From: JAVJSU01 sp040219275
GTDB lineage: Bacteria > Chloroflexota > Anaerolineae > Aggregatilineales > Phototrophicaceae
Assembly (NCBI GenBank): GCA_040219275.1
Contig: JAVJSU010000023.1
Location: forward strand, 186,001 to 250,000
Reading direction: 5' to 3'
DNA: 64,000 nt
Numbering within the stretch: the stretch's first letter is position 1; every line of letters begins with the position of its first letter. Under the pieces are notes generated by a model that was not told the origin of the DNA, did not search any database, and was given only the letters and a program-made list of their open reading frames with translations. Shown one piece after another: positions 50,292-59,527 of this stretch. The position numbers and the translations under genes were made by a program.

Positions 50292-51466
50292 TGGTCGGGT
50301 AACCTTCCCCATCCGATCAGTTCAGACGGTGCGCTCCCATTGAATAAGCCATCGGTCAGTTCCGTGAAAATGCCGTTTCGGGTGTTGAGTGCCACCAGTA
50401 CATTTCCACCTGTGTGATCGGGTAGAGGCACGCTAAAGGCGAGATTTGTGCTTTCCGGTGACCAGACAATGCGTGGCGAAAATGGAGTATGTGCCGGGGT
50501 AGAGAATCCGCAATAGGCGATAAGTTGATCTGCATTTACATCGTAGATATGTAAGATAGCCTGTCGATTGATGCCTGTAGGGTTTGATCCCAAAAGCTCG
50601 ATGACCCAGAAGGCAATTTTGCTACCATCCGGCGACCATGTGAGGTTATCGCGGCGCATATCGTTGACTCTGACCGCGCCATAGATGCTGTGTAAGTTCG
50701 TCCAACGTGTGGGGTTTTCATCAATACCAGGACGGATGCCGTATAATTCCGCACCGGAAACGCGATTTGTTTCGTCGTAATCGCCTTCTCCTACAAATGC
50801 GAGCCACTCTCCATCCGGTGACCATGCGGCGGCGTTGAAATAGGGTGCGTCCGCTCCGAGCAGAAGATCGTCGTCCGTTTCTAATTGGCGAAGCACACGA
50901 TAAAAATCTTCGCCGTCCTGACTAATGCTCAACCCATAATCGCCGTTGGGTTGCAGGCTATAAATACCATCGGATGCTATCGCAGTAGTTTCGATTTGGT
51001 CGGTGCTAAATTCCTGAATTACATAGGCATCACGGTTGGGTGTCCAGACGAGCAGGGTATTATCAGACCACCAGATCACCTCCGCCGCATCAGGATAGAT
51101 GGCTTGTGTCTCTGCGCCATTGAGCCTCATTTGGTGCTGTTCACGCGTTACGCGATTGAAATAAGACACCCATTCACCGTCGGGTGACAGGTGGCAATTG
51201 CTAATACATGGCGCGGTATTGGGCAGAGGATAGCGTCGGTTGCGGTCAATGTCGTATGCCCAGAGTGCATTCGCGTCAAACGTGGTGAGGATGATACCCC
51301 CCGGCTCATAAGTTGTTAGTCTGGATTGGACACCAGAAGTTAAACAGCGTTCAAAAAAATCGGTTAATTGGGCGGTTGTTGTGGTCAGGGATAACATTAT
51401 ACAGGCACAGATAAGCAGAGCCTTTTTACAAATAGCCTGAATAGCGATCTTGTTTATCGTTTTCAA
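50288..51466 (-). CDS. Exported WD40/PD40-type beta-propeller protein
   Basis: The 392-residue protein starts with a signal peptide (KTINKIAIQAICKKALLICACIM) and then has TolB-like PD40 repeats: HLSPDGEWVSYFNR, AWSPDGEWLAFVGEGDY, LTWSPDGSKIAFWV, VWSPESTNLAFSVP, each with the S-P-D/E-G-x-W/K-I/L-A/V-F pattern. Such proteins read or bind ligands at the cell surface. The reading frame overlaps the end of the upstream unknown gene by 41 bases and the start of the downstream membrane gene by four bases, so three genes form one compact unit. Confidence 0.8.
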   Translation of the reverse strand: MKTINKIAIQAICKKALLICACIMLSLTTTTAQLTDFFERCLTSGVQSRLTTYEPGGIILTTFDANALWAYDIDRNRRYPLPNTAPCISNCHLSPDGEWVSYFNRVTREQHQMRLNGAETQAIYPDAAEVIWWSDNTLLVWTPNRDAYVIQEFSTDQIETTAIASDGIYSLQPNGDYGLSISQDGEDFYRVLRQLETDDDLLLGADAPYFNAAAWSPDGEWLAFVGEGDYDETNRVSGAELYGIRPGIDENPTRWTNLHSIYGAVRVNDMRRDNLTWSPDGSKIAFWVIELLGSNPTGINRQAILHIYDVNADQLIAYCGFSTPAHTPFSPRIVWSPESTNLAFSVPLPDHTGGNVLVALNTRNGIFTELTDGLFNGSAPSELIGWGRLPDQ

Positions 51467-52226
51467 TCGTTTCTCGTTCTACTTTCCAGATGTGAATCGC
51501 GCTTTTACGATCTGCAAATCCGCCATCTGCGATAAACAGGTGATCGTTATAGTGCAGACAATCCATAGGGCGGTTCAGCTTTTTGCCGGGCATACCGTCT
51601 AGCATGTCCTCTAAAGCCGGTTCAATTCCCAGATCACGATCATACGTGTGTGCGACGTAAATCACCAGTGTGTCATAATCATAGGGGTTGTTATCTACAT
51701 CTACTTGCTCTTTTGGTAGGGCATAAGCGAGGCGAAAACGGCGACATAGCAGATAGAGGTTGGGGCGGGTGAGTTCTGCTTCTGAAATAACGTAACTTTC
51801 CGCAACACCTAGCAACATCGCCGGCGCAATATCCAGACCAAGTTTGTCGATAATTTTCATCTTTGCGTGGATCGAAAGTGGCTGAACGGTATCCGCGATG
51901 CGCTCGCTTACACGCATACCACGATGACGCGCACCGGAAAAATTCAAACTCATGCAATGCCAGCCTGTTTGTGGACGGGCAACAATAGCATCTTCCGCTA
52001 GGGGCGATAATTGGGTGTTTTTGCCATAGTCTTCGTCAATTGATTCTTGAAATGTGCCATCTAAAGTGACGGCATGTTGCGCTATCCAGGAGTCTTCAGT
52101 GTAGATTTCTTCTACATAAAGGGTCATGGTGTCGGTAATACCAAGAAAGTTACAGTCTTCTCGATATTTCAAGTCGAATGAGGTAAGATAATTGAGTGTT
52201 GGAGAAGATACCATTTTTCTAACCAT
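51426..52226 (-). CDS. Protein of unknown function, beta-propeller-like end
   Basis: No family is recognised. The 266-residue product (ATG 52226; the frame opens at 52292) has WHCMSLNFSGARHRGMRVSERI, DIAPAMLLGVAESYVISEAEL and ends with MDCLHYNDHLFIADGG and SAIHIWKVERE, strand motifs like NHL or YncE-type propellers. There is no signal peptide at the chosen start. Its stop lies inside the next gene's start region (41-base overlap), suggesting an operon with the PD40 protein and the membrane protein. Confidence 0.6.
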   Translation of the reverse strand: MVRKMVSSPTLNYLTSFDLKYREDCNFLGITDTMTLYVEEIYTEDSWIAQHAVTLDGTFQESIDEDYGKNTQLSPLAEDAIVARPQTGWHCMSLNFSGARHRGMRVSERIADTVQPLSIHAKMKIIDKLGLDIAPAMLLGVAESYVISEAELTRPNLYLLCRRFRLAYALPKEQVDVDNNPYDYDTLVIYVAHTYDRDLGIEPALEDMLDGMPGKKLNRPMDCLHYNDHLFIADGGFADRKSAIHIWKVERETIENDKQDRYSGYL

Positions 52227-52374
52227 TATGGATGAATTAGATTTATTAATGCAAGAATGTTGACAACCCTGTGCTATAATAACACAAACCATAGCCTACG
52301 TGTTTATCCTTAATTATACGTTATGAAGGCTTAATACAAATTACCCGACAGGGTTGATGTATATGAGGTTCTCA

Positions 52375-53049
52375 ATGACACAAAAGTCAGTTGAAATGCC
52401 AGCAGATATTGAAATTTTAGCGGAAGGCTCTCCACGGGCATATGAAGTGGCAGAACCGGCAAGTGCGTTAAAAACCGCTACAATTCCGATGTTTGTGGGG
52501 GAAGTCCAGCAAGATTTACCCGCGTCAGAAAATGGTTCATCTACTGCTAATGCAAAAGCAGAGGGTGAAGACGACGAAGAGACACAGGATGCGTCTTTGA
52601 TTACAGATGAAGCACAGAAAGAACCGACGGCAGAAAAATCCGCCGATGGAAAAGACCAGAAAACTCCGGTTGTATTGATCGTAGAAGATACGACTGAACT
52701 GGCGGAGATTATTCAGGTCACGCTAGAACGGATGAGTATGGTCACGGTTCATGAAACACATGGCACTAAAGCTGTGGAAAAATTTAACGAACTTACACCA
52801 GATATTGTGCTTCTGGACATCAACCTGCCGGATATGACAGGTTGGAAGATTTTAGATGTGGTCAAGGAAAAGCGTGAGGAAATCGGCGATAAGTCTAAAA
52901 TGCCGGTAGTTGTCGTGATTACCGCTTATGGTGATCCTGCCAATCGTCTGGTCGGTAAGTTACAGGGTGTTCATAGCTACCTCATTAAGCCCTTTACATC
53001 CGATGAGATCGAAAAGATTGTTACACAGGCGCTTGATAGTCGTAAATAA
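52375..53049 (+). CDS. Single-domain response regulator with acidic N-terminal tail
   Basis: The 224-residue protein has ~95 residues of acidic, flexible N-terminus (EGEDDEETQDASL, EPTAEKSADGKDQ) and then one receiver domain: PVVLIVEDTTELAEII, phosphoacceptor Asp148 in DIVLLDINLPDMTGW, VVVITAYGDPANR and the Lys of SYLIKPFTSDE. No DNA-binding or enzyme output domain follows, so it must act by protein contact like CheY or Spo0F. ATG 52375 follows GAGG at about six bases; earlier Met codons are possible. The kinase is not encoded nearby. A GTG or ATG for the next gene follows directly. Confidence 0.88.
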   Translation: MTQKSVEMPADIEILAEGSPRAYEVAEPASALKTATIPMFVGEVQQDLPASENGSSTANAKAEGEDDEETQDASLITDEAQKEPTAEKSADGKDQKTPVVLIVEDTTELAEIIQVTLERMSMVTVHETHGTKAVEKFNELTPDIVLLDINLPDMTGWKILDVVKEKREEIGDKSKMPVVVVITAYGDPANRLVGKLQGVHSYLIKPFTSDEIEKIVTQALDSRK

Positions 53050-53064
53050 GTGCTAGGTTCATTG

Positions 53065-54447
53065 ATGTTTGTTCTTATTCTGAAAAAGTTTGCAAGTAGA
53101 GCAGTGTTGTTTATGACACTGCTCATTTTTTTTATTGCTTTGGCGGGATGTCAGAGCAATAACACGGTAGAAGAAGCTGTCCCGTCTTTACATCTGAGTT
53201 TGAGCCTACGTAATCGGCTACAGGGTAGGTATATACAGGCGCTCTATGATTTAAATGCAGAGGCTAGTGCAACTGGCTGGACACGCGAAATGCACTTTCA
53301 GGCGGGTGATCTGTATTTTTCGACGGGAAATCAAATTGATGCGCTGGCACACTGGGAGGCGGCAGAACCCACCGAACCTGCGCGTCTGCGGCAGATGGTC
53401 GAGCTTTATATTTCATCCGAGCATTGGGCAGATGCAACCCGCCTTCTGGAACAATTATTAGAACAAGACCCGCAAGACACATGGGTAAATTATCAGTTAG
53501 GGTTAATCCTCGCGCCGTTTGATCCACAACGTGCACTTTTCCTTTTGCAATATGCGCCACAACGCGAGCTATCTCTGACTGAACGTTTAAGGGCGACACT
53601 TAGCGAAAAAAGTAATGATGAGCTGGTGAGCATGTACGTCGGTGTAGCTTTAGCGAACATGGGCGAATGGCTCCATGCAGAACGTGCATTCCGGCAGGCG
53701 GCATTGATCGCCTATCCCTATCCTGAAGCATTCGCATATACGGCGCTTGCCCGCGAAAATCAGGGTAAAGATGGTAGCGCGTGGATGGCAGAGGCGCTGA
53801 CAACTGGCGCAGATCATGCACAGGTTCATTATTTGCACGGGCTGTATTTGCGGGGACGATTTGCATATGAAGAGAGCATTCAGGCACTCACTGTAGCCAT
53901 GTCGCTGGATGCTTCAAATCCGGCGATTGCGGCTGAGTTGGGCATTGCCTACCAGCTAGAGTTTCAATATGAACGTGCCGCCTTCTGGATACAAACTGCA
54001 CTATTGCTCTCCAACAATGCGCCGGATTATCTGTCGATTGCGGCAAATTTTTATGCGGAAGCGGGCGATAATGTGGAGGATAGAGGGTTGACGGTGCTCC
54101 GTGAATCTGCGGAGGCGTATCCAGACAATACCGAAATTCTCACCAGTTATGGATGGGCGCTGTATGGTGTTGGTGAGGTGGTTGAGGCAATCGAGCAATT
54201 TAATGCGGTACTTGGGATTAACCCTGAAGAATCGCGTGCACTCTATTTTCTTGGGCGGATTGCGTATGATCGTGCAGACCCTGATGCTGCGCGTCAATTG
54301 TTGCAACAGGTGGTTGACCTGAATACGGAATATGTGCCTGAGGCAACATCTCTGCTGGAAGTCATCGCTGACGAAGCGGCGATTGTTTCTACGGATAACA
54401 CAGATGCAAGTACACCTCGCTCCGGCTATGATGCGATTGATCGTTAG
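53065..54447 (+). CDS. TPR repeat lipoprotein
   Basis: The 460-residue protein has a lipoprotein signal ending LIFFIALAGCQSNN (lipobox ALAGC, Cys about residue 29) and then about ten TPR-like helical pairs (GDLYFSTGNQIDALAHWEAA, LEQLLEQDPQDTWVNYQLG, SYGWALYGVGEVVEAIEQFN, LYFLGRIAYDRADPDAARQLL). It should be anchored on the outer face of the membrane as a scaffold. ATG 53065 is used with AGG eight bases upstream; a GTG at 53050 lies on the preceding stop. It follows the response regulator directly. Confidence 0.8.
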   Translation: MFVLILKKFASRAVLFMTLLIFFIALAGCQSNNTVEEAVPSLHLSLSLRNRLQGRYIQALYDLNAEASATGWTREMHFQAGDLYFSTGNQIDALAHWEAAEPTEPARLRQMVELYISSEHWADATRLLEQLLEQDPQDTWVNYQLGLILAPFDPQRALFLLQYAPQRELSLTERLRATLSEKSNDELVSMYVGVALANMGEWLHAERAFRQAALIAYPYPEAFAYTALARENQGKDGSAWMAEALTTGADHAQVHYLHGLYLRGRFAYEESIQALTVAMSLDASNPAIAAELGIAYQLEFQYERAAFWIQTALLLSNNAPDYLSIAANFYAEAGDNVEDRGLTVLRESAEAYPDNTEILTSYGWALYGVGEVVEAIEQFNAVLGINPEESRALYFLGRIAYDRADPDAARQLLQQVVDLNTEYVPEATSLLEVIADEAAIVSTDNTDASTPRSGYDAIDR

Positions 54448-54500
54448 TGGAGTTGGCTCGTTCACGATATTTAAACGCATTCTAATCGTATTTATCGACG

Positions 54501-54530
54501 TTTACGCGTGGTACTCCCCTATGCTACAAT
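54501..54530 (+). promoter_or_regulatory. Possible promoter of the 54565 gene
   Basis: TTTACG (54501-54506) and TACAAT (54525-54530) are separated by 18 bases, 34 bases ahead of the start codon at 54565. The match is moderate. Confidence 0.45.
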
Positions 54531-54564
54531 TTAGCGCGAAGCTATGGATAAATAAGGCGTTGTT

Positions 54565-55332
54565 TTGCGTCAACTGATTGTTTTCCTTGTGTTGGGCATC
54601 ATCTTAGTGGGACTTTTCCAGTTAAGCCGATTGGCACAAAACTGGCATTATGTCGTCCCATCTGAACCGGGTAAAGTGATTTATGCGGAATCCTTTGATG
54701 ATTCCGGCGCGGATTGGGCGCTTTATGAGAGCAATACGGGGAACAGCGCGCAGGTTAATGCGGGTGTGTTGCGCCTGTTTATTGGCACGCAACAGGCAGT
54801 TTTCTGGTCAGAATCTACACCCTATTTCTCTGATTTTGATTTTAACGTAGAAGCGCAACCTGTTGAAAGCTCTGTTGATAGCCCGGTTGAGAGTGTGTAT
54901 GGTGTGCTTTTTCGTCAGCGCGACATCAGCAATTTTTACGCCTTCTTTATCAGCACAGATGGATACTATAAGGTCATCCGTGTACTGGATAATGTAGAAC
55001 ATACCATCAGCAACTGGCACATCTCCGAAAGTATTCAGATGGGTAATAGTGTGGTGAATCAGATACGCGTCATTGGAGTGGATGATACGTTTCAATTTTT
55101 TGTAAATGGCGATGTCATCGAACTCTGCATTCCTGATGATCCCGCCAACGAAAGCACACCGCTTGAAACCGGCGAATGTATGGACGGAAGCTGGCAGACG
55201 ACATTTGTGGATGATTCTTTGCCTGTGGGGCATTTAGCAGTTGCTTTACAGTCCGACCCGTTACCGGAGATGACCGTCGAATTTGATAATGTGGTCGTTT
55301 ATGGACCAGAGCCAATATCAACAACAGATTAA
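54565..55332 (+). CDS. Membrane-anchored lectin-like (jelly-roll) protein of unknown function
   Basis: The 255-residue product has an N-terminal anchor (RQLIVFLVLGIILVGLFQLS) and an extracytoplasmic beta-sandwich: VIYAESFDDSGADWALYESN, RLFIGTQQAVFWSESTPYFSDFDF, YGVLFRQRDISNFYAFFIST, NQIRVIGVDDTFQFFVNGD, HLAVALQSDPLPEMTVEFDN. The F-F-V-N-G-x and FDNV motifs are those of LamG/3-keto-glycoside-type (DUF1080-like) domains that bind or cleave glycans; no catalytic site is evident. The start is TTG 54565 with AAGG at seven bases. The 281 bases after it hold no clear gene. Confidence 0.75.
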   Translation: MRQLIVFLVLGIILVGLFQLSRLAQNWHYVVPSEPGKVIYAESFDDSGADWALYESNTGNSAQVNAGVLRLFIGTQQAVFWSESTPYFSDFDFNVEAQPVESSVDSPVESVYGVLFRQRDISNFYAFFISTDGYYKVIRVLDNVEHTISNWHISESIQMGNSVVNQIRVIGVDDTFQFFVNGDVIELCIPDDPANESTPLETGECMDGSWQTTFVDDSLPVGHLAVALQSDPLPEMTVEFDNVVVYGPEPISTTD

Positions 55333-55613
55333 GTTAGTGCAATAGAAATTTCGTGTTACAGCATGAAAAACTGTGACATAAAGGCATGAACGCATAAAGA
55401 AAGTTTCATTTGATCGCTGTAGCCTCTTTAAGGTGTATCCGAACGAGGCTTTATCAATATCGGGTATACTGATAATTATTTGCGGGTAAGATCGGTTCAT
55501 CCGCGGGTGTTGAGAAATCACATCATCTCCGCCTGATTGGAAAGTAATGATGCTAAATTGCGTCAGATAAATGTGACACCACTATTAGCGTAATGCTATG
55601 AAAGCAGGGAATA

Positions 55614-56069
55614 ATGGAAGATCCAAGACCAGAAATTCAAGCCGCATTAAAAGATGCGATGAAAACTCAAAACAAAGAGCGCCGTGACTTATTGCGTTTG
55701 CTCCAAAGCGCCTTTAAGCAGGTAGAAATTGATACCCGTAAAGAATTGACGGCGGAAGATGTCATTGATGTTCTGCAAAAAGAAGCTAAAAAACGGCGTG
55801 AAACCATCACTGATCTTACCAAAGCTGGACGCGGTGATCAGATTGCACAGGAAGAACAGGAATTGGTTATTATTGAGGAATTCTTGCCACGCCAGATGAC
55901 CGAAGAAGAAGTTGCCATGATCGTTAAGGAAGTCATCGCCGAAATGGGTGACGTATCTTTATCTGTTAAAGAGATGGGTCGGGTCATCGGTCCGGTGATG
56001 CAGAAGGTCAAAGGGCAGGCAGATGGTAAACTTGTCAGTAAAATTGTGAGAGAACAGTTGAACGCCTAA
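55614..56069 (+). CDS. GatB/YqeY domain protein
   Basis: The 151-residue protein is a YqeY family member: IQAALKDAMKTQNKERRDLLRLL, AEDVIDVLQKEAKKRRETI, ELVIIEEFLPRQMTEEEVAM and GRVIGPVMQKVKGQADGKLVSKIV. YqeY shares the tail domain of the GatB amidotransferase subunit, which binds tRNA; its own role is uncertain. Four bases separate it from the large HD phosphohydrolase gene, so it probably starts this operon. Confidence 0.93.
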   Translation: MEDPRPEIQAALKDAMKTQNKERRDLLRLLQSAFKQVEIDTRKELTAEDVIDVLQKEAKKRRETITDLTKAGRGDQIAQEEQELVIIEEFLPRQMTEEEVAMIVKEVIAEMGDVSLSVKEMGRVIGPVMQKVKGQADGKLVSKIVREQLNA

Positions 56070-56073
56070 CCAC

Positions 56074-58539
56074 ATGATAACAGGAACTGCTGAATTTTTA
56101 GAACGCTATACGAATTTACGCTATGACCGTTCCGTACTGGTCTTGCGTCGTGGTGTTGTGGCGGTAGCTGGTCTATTGTTTATCATCGTGGCGACGCTTA
56201 TCGTTGCCTCGGATAGCATCTTCTTAAATCAACGTGGACTTGCTTCGTTGCAGGTGGGTAGCATTGCGCCTCAGAGTATATTCTCTCCGGTTGAGACGGA
56301 ATATGTGAGTGAAGTTTTAACGAATGAAGCGCGTCAGGTGGCGGCGGATTCGGTGAATCCAATTTTTGATCCACCAGATAGTTCGATTGCGCGTCAACGT
56401 GCTCAATTAGCGCGTCAAATTTTAGATTACATGGATAATGTACGGCGTGATGCTTTCGCTGACGACCAGACGAAGACACAGGATATTGAAGCGATCCGTG
56501 AATTGGCGTTGTCCGAAGAACTTATTCAGCGCATCATCACGGTAGATAACGACACCTGGCGAGAAATTGACGATCAAATTGTCTCTGTTCTGGAACGTGT
56601 TTTCCGTGAGGAGATTCGCGAATCAAACATCCAATCGGTAATTCAAGTTCTGCCTAATCAGGTGAATTTGCAATTTAGTCAGGAAGATACCAATGTTGTC
56701 GTCGCTGTTGTCAGCGATCTGTTACGTCCGAACACCAGCCTGAATCAAGAAGCGACTCAAGAAGCGCGGAATGTTGCTATGGAAGCGGTGCCGGATGTGC
56801 GCCGCAGTTTCGTGCGTGGGCAGGTGGTTGTGAGTGGCGGTACACAAATTGAAGCGGACGATTATGAAGCCCTACAACAATTGGCGTTGCTCCGCCTCGC
56901 TGATAATCAATTTCAGGAGATTGCACAGGCATTTCTGGCGAGCGTGATCGTTATGGTGATTGCCGGTTTGTATATTCTGCGCTTTGAACCAGCCTTGATC
57001 TATCGAAATCCGCGTTTTTTGATTCTTCTCGCTTCAATTTTTTTGATTGTGCTGGTGGGGTCGCGTTTAGGGTTGAATGGTCAAATCTATATCTTCCCGA
57101 CCTCGGCAATGGCATTGTTGTTTGTGGCGATTATGAGTCCGCAAATCGCGATTATCGGCGTTCTGGGTCTGGCGATGCTTGTAGGTGTGATGGCAAATGG
57201 ATCATTAGAAATTGCCTCACTGGTTGCCGCGGGCGGGATTATTGGCGCGCTTTCGCTTAAACGGGCGGAACGTTTGAATAATTTCTTCCTCGCTGGATTG
57301 ATGGTGGCGATTAACAATATTGGCATTGTTGCGATTTTTAATCTTTCAAATTCGGCAAATAACACCAGTGAACAACTGCTGTTATTGATGATTTTCAGCC
57401 TTTTAAATGGTATTTTGACCGCGGCGGCGGCAATTGCAGGATTGTATATCGTCACGCTGATTTTCAATCTGCCGACAGCCCTCAAATTAGCTGAATTGAG
57501 CCAGCCGAACCAGCCACTTTTGCAACGCTTATTGCGCGAAGCTCCAGGGACATATCAGCATTCATTACAGGTAGCGAATCTAAGCGAGCAGGCGACGAAT
57601 GCAATTGGTGGTAATGCTGAGTTAGTGCATGTTGCCGCCCTGTATCATGACATTGGTAAGATGCTCAACGCGCCGTTTTTCACGGAGAATCAGCGCGATA
57701 TTGGTAATCCACACGATACACTGAATGATCCATATCGCAGTGCTGATATTATTGTTGGTCATGTGACTGACGGTGACGAAATGGCGAAACAAAATCGTTT
57801 GCCGAATCGTTTGCGAGATTTTATCCGTGAACATCATGGCACATCAGAAGTGTACGTGTTCTACAAGCAGGCGGTGATTCTGGCTGGGGATGATGAATCA
57901 GCGGTTGATATAAACGATTTTTCGTATCCGGGACCGAAGCCACAAAGTCGTGAGACCGCCGTGTTGATGTTGGCGGATAGTTGTGAAGCGGCAGTACGTT
58001 CGCGTCAGCCAAAATCTAAAGATGAGGTTGAAGAGACGGTATTGACTGTGATCGAGGGAAAGCGCAAATCTGGTCAACTGGATGAGTCCGGCTTGACGTT
58101 CAATGATATTAAAGTCATACGTGAAATTTTTGTCGAAATGCTTCAATCGATTTATCATCCGCGCATCAATTATGAGGATGCGATTGCTCGTGTTCGCAAA
58201 ACTGATGATCCTAAACCGAACACAGACGTGAAAACGACTTCGATAATTAAATCGTCGCAAGAGATAAAGAAGCGCACCCAAACACAGGAATCTCCATTGG
58301 CTATCGACTCACAGTCGGTTCCAAAGGTTGGCAATTTGGAACTAAAAGAGGCGCTTGAAAAAGATGAGGATGATTCTCCATTGCCGGAAGTTCCAAGATT
58401 GCGCCGTGTGAGCGACACAACGGCTGTTAATGGCAATGGTTCTTCGACGAGTGCTGATGTTGAATCATCCGATGGATCACCTGAACCTGAAGAAGATGTC
58501 GCTGGAAAAAGTACACCGGAAAATGCGTCGGGTGAATAA
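56074..58539 (+). CDS. 7TM HD-domain phosphohydrolase (PgpH-like, probable c-di-AMP phosphodiesterase)
   Basis: The 821-residue protein has the PgpH layout: one N-terminal helix (VAVAGLLFIIVATLIVAS), a ~260-residue extracytoplasmic 7TM-HDED domain, seven or eight membrane helices (residues ~285-470), then an HD domain (HSLQVANLSEQATNAI, HVAALYHDIGKML, HVTDGDEMAKQ, REHHGTSEVYVFYKQAV). Such enzymes hydrolyse cyclic di-AMP. A ~130-residue Ser/Glu-rich disordered tail (EDDSPLPEVPRLRRVSD and on) extends beyond the usual C-terminus. Its stop overlaps ybeY by one base. Confidence 0.92.
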   Translation: MITGTAEFLERYTNLRYDRSVLVLRRGVVAVAGLLFIIVATLIVASDSIFLNQRGLASLQVGSIAPQSIFSPVETEYVSEVLTNEARQVAADSVNPIFDPPDSSIARQRAQLARQILDYMDNVRRDAFADDQTKTQDIEAIRELALSEELIQRIITVDNDTWREIDDQIVSVLERVFREEIRESNIQSVIQVLPNQVNLQFSQEDTNVVVAVVSDLLRPNTSLNQEATQEARNVAMEAVPDVRRSFVRGQVVVSGGTQIEADDYEALQQLALLRLADNQFQEIAQAFLASVIVMVIAGLYILRFEPALIYRNPRFLILLASIFLIVLVGSRLGLNGQIYIFPTSAMALLFVAIMSPQIAIIGVLGLAMLVGVMANGSLEIASLVAAGGIIGALSLKRAERLNNFFLAGLMVAINNIGIVAIFNLSNSANNTSEQLLLLMIFSLLNGILTAAAAIAGLYIVTLIFNLPTALKLAELSQPNQPLLQRLLREAPGTYQHSLQVANLSEQATNAIGGNAELVHVAALYHDIGKMLNAPFFTENQRDIGNPHDTLNDPYRSADIIVGHVTDGDEMAKQNRLPNRLRDFIREHHGTSEVYVFYKQAVILAGDDESAVDINDFSYPGPKPQSRETAVLMLADSCEAAVRSRQPKSKDEVEETVLTVIEGKRKSGQLDESGLTFNDIKVIREIFVEMLQSIYHPRINYEDAIARVRKTDDPKPNTDVKTTSIIKSSQEIKKRTQTQESPLAIDSQSVPKVGNLELKEALEKDEDDSPLPEVPRLRRVSDTTAVNGNGSSTSADVESSDGSPEPEEDVAGKSTPENASGE

Positions 58540-59063
58540 TGAACGACTTGATTGAAATTCTAAATGAGCATGACTACGATGTTCCGGTTAAACGACTGGA
58601 AAATGCCATTGAAAAGGTGCTTTTGATGGAAGCATTGCCGGAAAATGCGTCATTGACCGTTGCCATTGAGGATAATGAGGCTGTGCGGGTGCTTAATCAA
58701 CAGTTTCGCGGGATTGATTCGGCGACGGATGTCCTGTCATTTCCGTCCGGTGAGGTGGAGTTTGATGATTCTTCTGATAATGACGATGTCGTACAGGAAG
58801 ATTTTGATGAAGATGACGAAATTTATCTCGGTGATTTAGCAATTGCTTATCCGTATGCCAAAGCGCAAGCAGATCGTGAAGGACATGATCTTGCGGATAG
58901 TCTTGTGTTGCTGGTTGTTCATGGTACATTACACTTGATCGGATATGATCATGATACGCCGGAAAACCGCAAACAGATGTGGGCGGTTCAGGGGCAAATT
59001 CTGGTGGAATTAGGGGTGTCGACGGCGATTGTCCCGGCATTAGAGGGAGACTTGCACGCATGA
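58539..59063 (+). CDS. ybeY: Endoribonuclease YbeY
   Basis: The 174-residue protein has the YbeY zinc site VVHGTLHLIGYDHDTPEN (H-x3-H-x5-H), needed for rRNA 3'-end processing and ribosome quality control, and the upstream FRGIDSATDVLSFPSG strand, DLAIAYPYAKAQADREGHD. An acidic loop (DDSSDNDDVVQEDFDEDDE) of ~25 residues is inserted before the DLAIA strand, longer than normal. It is placed between the HD phosphohydrolase and dgkA with one- and four-base overlaps, the PgpH-YbeY-DgkA order seen in many Gram-positive genomes. Confidence 0.93.
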   Translation: MNDLIEILNEHDYDVPVKRLENAIEKVLLMEALPENASLTVAIEDNEAVRVLNQQFRGIDSATDVLSFPSGEVEFDDSSDNDDVVQEDFDEDDEIYLGDLAIAYPYAKAQADREGHDLADSLVLLVVHGTLHLIGYDHDTPENRKQMWAVQGQILVELGVSTAIVPALEGDLHA

Positions 59064-59500
59064 GCAAGTTCAAAGAGGTAAATGAGGCATTGACAGGGAC
59101 GATGAAAATTGACCCTGATGAATATAGCCCATTGACGAGTCAAAATCGGACGGTTAGCCTCGGTTATGCCATCGCGGGCTGGTTGTATATGTTGCGACGA
59201 CAAAAGAATACACGGTTGCAAGCTGTAGGCAGTATCGTCGTATTTGCTTTTGCGCTATGGTTGCAGATTGATGCTGTGCGCTGGGCAATTTTGATTTTAA
59301 CCGTTACGATGGTCTGGATGGCGGAATTTTTGAATGCGGCGGTAGAGGCTTCGGTCAATCTTGCCACACAGGAAATTCATCCGATGGCGAAGGTCGGCAA
59401 GGATGTTGCGGCGGCGGCGGTGTTGCTCGGTGTGGTCGCTTCTGTGTTGATTGGCATTCTCATACTGGGACCTGCGTTCCTGGATAAGCTCGGTGTCTGA
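59060..59500 (+). CDS. dgkA: Diacylglycerol kinase family protein, first of two
   Basis: The 146-residue membrane protein of the DgkA family has three predicted helices and the signature EFLNAAVEASVNLATQEIHP followed by MAKVGKDVAAAAVL. Bacterial members phosphorylate diacylglycerol or undecaprenol. The usual NTAIExxVDLV wording is altered to NAAVEASVNLA, including Asn in place of the conserved Asp, so activity may be changed. ATG 59060 is chosen since it gives an ATGA overlap with ybeY and the normal N-terminus; the frame runs upstream to 58979 within ybeY. Confidence 0.85.
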   Translation: MSKFKEVNEALTGTMKIDPDEYSPLTSQNRTVSLGYAIAGWLYMLRRQKNTRLQAVGSIVVFAFALWLQIDAVRWAILILTVTMVWMAEFLNAAVEASVNLATQEIHPMAKVGKDVAAAAVLLGVVASVLIGILILGPAFLDKLGV

Positions 59501-59527
59501 TCGATTTTTAGTAAGGAATATGTAGGG

